Part shown: positions 61,550 to 64,000 of the stretch, one piece after another
Layout of the letters: every line of letters starts with the position of its first letter
How positions within the stretch are numbered: the first letter of the stretch is position 1
From: Hyphomicrobiales bacterium
Lineage (GTDB): Bacteria > Pseudomonadota > Alphaproteobacteria > Rhizobiales > Rhizobiaceae
NCBI GenBank assembly: GCA_900468065.1
Contig: UBTA01000068.1
Coordinates: 62,001 to 126,000, forward strand
Direction: 5' to 3'
DNA: 64,000 nt
Made by a program: the position numbers and the translations under genes
Notes under the pieces: model-generated
Database searches by the model: none
Told to the model about the DNA's origin: nothing
What the model saw: only the letters and a program-made list of their open reading frames with translations

Positions 61550-64000
61550 TTATGCCGCCAACTGCTGTCTGAAGGCCACATCGACGTAGTAGTTCGAGCT
61601 GTTGTAGGAGTTGGATGGGAACAGCCCGCTCGCTCCATAAGCATAGACACCGTTGCCACCGCTGAGCGCGGAGGAAAGAGCGCGAAGGTTGCCATTGGTC
61701 ACATCGGCGGTGAAGAAGTTGTTTGTGACCGAATAATTGCCATTACTGCTGTAGGAGACGACATAGGTGGTGTTCGCCTGAATCTGGACCTCCTGACTAA
61801 GGTTGGCCGATTGCCAGCCGCTCGCAGTTTCACCGGCAAAGGTTGCAGTGCCGAGCAGCGTTCCCGTGGAACTCCAGAGATAGCCCGTGTGAGCCCCGGT
61901 ATTGGTTGCACCCTTGTAGAACTTGATTCCGGAGATCCAGCCTGCCGTATTCGCCTGGAATTTCATGCCGAGGTTCACCGGGTTGTTATCGTTCACCGAA
62001 ACGACTGTCGGCGTGCTGCTGGCAGCAAAGACGCTTTGCGTTGTGCTTTGCGGAGCAACCGTCATCGAAACCTGCGCCGAAGCCGTACCGCCCCTTCCGT
62101 CGGAAATGGCATAGGTGAAGCTTGCTGCTCCAGTGTAATTGGCGGTCGGCGTGAATGTCACCGTGTTGGCTTGGGTGTTAAAGGCAACGGTACCATTGAC
62201 CGCACCATTGGCGCCCGTGATGGAGAGCGTATCGCCGTCGGCATCGGTATCATTGGCAAGGAGCGTTGATGCCTGAATGACGAGAGGCGTATTGGCCGTT
62301 GCCGAGTAGCCTGGATCATTGACCGCGACCGGTGGGGTGTTCTGAGTTGCCGTAGCCCGGTTGAAGAGGACATCAACCCAGTAGTTCGAAGCATTGTAGG
62401 TTCCCGTCGGGAATATGCTGGTTGTTCCGTAGGCATACAGGCCGTTGCCGCCGCTCGTGGAGCTGGCAGGTGCGGTCAGCGGACCGTTGGTGCGGCTGGT
62501 TGCGAAATAATTGGACGTCATCGCATAGTTGCCGTTGGTGTGATAGCTGGCCACATAGGTCGTGCCGGCCGTGATGGTGACCGGCTGCGAGAAGGTGACG
62601 GTTTGCCAGCCGCTCGCCGTTTCATTGGTAAATGTCGCAGTCGCAAGCCGCGTGCCCGTGCTGCTCCAGATTGAGCCGGTGTGGGTCCCGGTATTGGTGG
62701 TGCCCTTGTAGAAACGGACCCCGGTTACCGTACCTCCAGCCGATGCGATAAATTTCATGCCGAGTTCCACGGAACTTGGATCATTGACTGCAGCGATCGC
62801 CGGAGTGTCGGCTGCGGTGAACAGGCTCACTGCCGTGGAAGGTGGGTTGACCGTCAGGTTGACGAGTGCCGAAGCCGTGCCACCCCGTCCGTCAGAGACG
62901 CTGTAGGAAAAGCGTGCGGTGCCCGTGTAGCCAGTGGTCGGGGTGAAGGTGAACGTATTGCTCTGGGTGCTGTAGCTGACCGTCCCGTTGAGCGCATTGT
63001 TGGCACCGGTGACGCTCAGCGCGTCGCCATCAGGATCCGTATCATTGATCAGCACATCCGCCGCCGCGATGGTGATCGCCGTGTTTTGGGTCGCGCTGAA
63101 TCCATTGTCATTATTGGCCACGGGTGCGGTGTTGACCGTCGATGCGTTGAACACGACGTCGACCCAGTAATTGCTGGCACCGTAGCTGTTGCCCGGAAAT
63201 GTAGAGTTGGTGCCATAGGCATAGACGCCGCCATTCTGGGCGACAGTCAGTGGCCCTTTCGTATAGGCGCTATTGAAATATCCCGATGTTTGGGAATAAT
63301 AGCCGCTGCTGTGGTAGGAGGCGACAAAGGTTGTCCCTGCTGTAATTTGAATGGGGCTGGAGAAGGAAACTGTCTGCCAGCCTGAGAGCGATTCTCCCGT
63401 CGAGGTGGCCGTTGCCAGCAAGGTTCCGTCAGCCTTCCACAGGCTGACCTTGTGGTCGCCGATATTGTAGAAGCCCTTGTAGAAGCGGATGCTTGAGACG
63501 GTACCGCTGGTGTTCGCCTGGAAGCGGACGCCCACCTCGACGCCAGCCGGGTCGACCACTGTTTCTTGCGCTGGCTTCGATGCCATCGTCCACAGATTGG
63601 AGGATGAGGGTAACGAGACCGTGACCTGCTTTCCAGCCGTTGGTGTCTCCACATTGACGCTGTCATCCACCGCACGCGACCTGACGGTGTAGGTTCCGCT
63701 GGCCTGGACGACCCAATTGTAGCTCCAGTTTTCCCGCCCGGTTGCCTTGAACCAAGACACGCCGTTATCGGTGGAAACTTCAACTCCGGCAATGATGCCT
63801 CCGCCGAAGTCCTGCGCGGTGCCGGTTACCGTGACATGCTGTCCTTCAAGGAAACTTGCACCGATGATCGGAGAGGTAATCGTCGAGGTCGGTTTGAGTT
63901 GATCTGGTGACTGCGTGGCGAGAACCAGGCTTGCATCGAGTGTTGCGGGCTGAATGCCCATGTCGGCGAACATGTTGACCATCGCCTGCTGGACGTTCTT
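61550..64000 (-). CDS. Large repeat protein with DUF4082 and cadherin-like domains, probable type I secretion substrate (5' partial)
   Basis: The frame is open to the right edge, so at least 816 residues are seen and the start lies outside. The beginning ([19 protein letters not shown]) looks like the end of an N,N-dimethylformamidase-type large-subunit domain, followed by an Ig-like domain ([20 protein letters not shown]). Then come three DUF4082 units, each ending like [11 protein letters not shown], separated by two cadherin-like/VCBS units ([33 protein letters not shown]). The unit period is about 262 residues (about 790 bases). The C-terminus ends with a DUF4082 unit without RTX nonapeptides. 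It is probably a secreted, glycan-acting or adhesive protein. Confidence 0.88.
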   Translation of the reverse strand, partial: KNVQQAMVNMFADMGIQPATLDASLVLATQSPDQLKPTSTITSPIIGASFLEGQHVTVTGTAQDFGGGIIAGVEVSTDNGVSWFKATGRENWSYNWVVQASGTYTVRSRAVDDSVNVETPTAGKQVTVSLPSSSNLWTMASKPAQETVVDPAGVEVGVRFQANTSGTVSSIRFYKGFYNIGDHKVSLWKADGTLLATATSTGESLSGWQTVSFSSPIQITAGTTFVASYHSSGYYSQTSGYFNSAYTKGPLTVAQNGGVYAYGTNSTFPGNSYGASNYWVDVVFNASTVNTAPVANNDNGFSATQNTAITIAAADVLINDTDPDGDALSVTGANNALNGTVSYSTQSNTFTFTPTTGYTGTARFSYSVSDGRGGTASALVNLTVNPPSTAVSLFTAADTPAIAAVNDPSSVELGMKFIASAGGTVTGVRFYKGTTNTGTHTGSIWSSTGTRLATATFTNETASGWQTVTFSQPVTITAGTTYVASYHTNGNYAMTSNYFATSRTNGPLTAPASSTSGGNGLYAYGTTSIFPTGTYNASNYWVDVLFNRATATQNTPPVAVNDPGYSATANTPLVIQASTLLANDTDADGDTLSITGANGAVNGTVAFNTQANTVTFTPTANYTGAASFTYAISDGRGGTASAQVSMTVAPQSTTQSVFAASSTPTVVSVNDNNPVNLGMKFQANTAGWISGIKFYKGATNTGAHTGYLWSSTGTLLGTATFAGETASGWQSANLSQEVQIQANTTYVVSYSSNGNYSVTNNFFTADVTNGNLRALSSALSGGNGVYAYGASGLFPSNSYNSSNYYVDVAFRQQLAA

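Noticed and set aside
61572-63380. Tandem repeats considered as a CRISPR array or satellite DNA
   Set aside because: Units are about 790 bases, diverged and in frame with a protein, so they are protein domain repeats.

Overview
The window is GC-rich, densely packed alphaproteobacterial DNA. Gene families and layout (several ABC importers each with its own regulator, a rhizobial-type hydroxyproline cluster, a Gfo/Idh-RpiR sugar cluster, DUF1403 next to ScpB, a type I secretion operon) suggest a Rhizobiales/Rhizobiaceae genome, possibly an accessory replicon (inference). No rRNA, tRNA, CRISPR array, intact insertion sequence or replication origin was seen.

Layout. (1) 1-5593, minus strand: the 5' part of a hotdog thioesterase gene, then cyoABCD-SURF1 for a bo3-type ubiquinol oxidase, with a divergent MFS transporter at 5900-7252. 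(2) 7346-21052: a hydroxyproline catabolic island. It holds trans-3-hydroxyproline dehydratase, two GntR regulators, a DapA-family deaminase, an Ldh2-family reductase, alpha-ketoglutarate semialdehyde dehydrogenase, a polar amino acid ABC importer, a D-amino-acid dehydrogenase, 4-hydroxyproline epimerase and a frame-disrupted aconitase X. Together they would channel trans-4-, trans-3- and cis-3-hydroxyproline to alpha-ketoglutarate or proline. Shared operator-like sequences (TATACAA; TTGTCGACAA) sit in its promoter regions. (3) 21092-25298: rnk, an RsuA-type pseudouridine synthase, and a DUF1403 / ScpB / DUF922 trio without ScpA or SMC.

(4) 25612-40106: a CUT1 sugar ABC importer with a Gfo/Idh dehydrogenase, two M81 (MlrC-like) proteins, an NTF2-like protein, RidA, an RpiR regulator, an SDR, a GH20 hexosaminidase without signal peptide and an MFS transporter. 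This looks like uptake and intracellular processing of an amino-sugar compound. A strong palindrome at 25496-25518 is the likely RpiR operator. (5) 40662-49128: a LysR regulator and a dipeptide-type ABC importer whose operon includes a beta-lactamase-fold serine hydrolase without signal peptide and an M20 amidohydrolase. (6) 49150-51180: a cupin/XRE regulator divergent from a class III aminotransferase that seems to lack a normal start codon.

(7) 51340-55638: a CmoA-like enzyme, an isoprenylcysteine methyltransferase-like protein, a secreted RTX/GH16 glycanase and an unknown membrane protein. (8) 56405-64000, minus strand: a type I secretion operon. It has a repeat-rich DUF4082/cadherin-like protein (5' end outside the window), then a CobW/COG0523 GTPase, a small unknown protein, the ABC exporter and the HlyD adaptor. 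The CobW protein inside a secretion operon, the beta-lactamase-fold enzyme inside a peptide importer operon, and the ScpB-DUF1403 pair are the least explained arrangements. Gene remnants are suspected at 40143-40295, 54634-54750 and 55950-56400.
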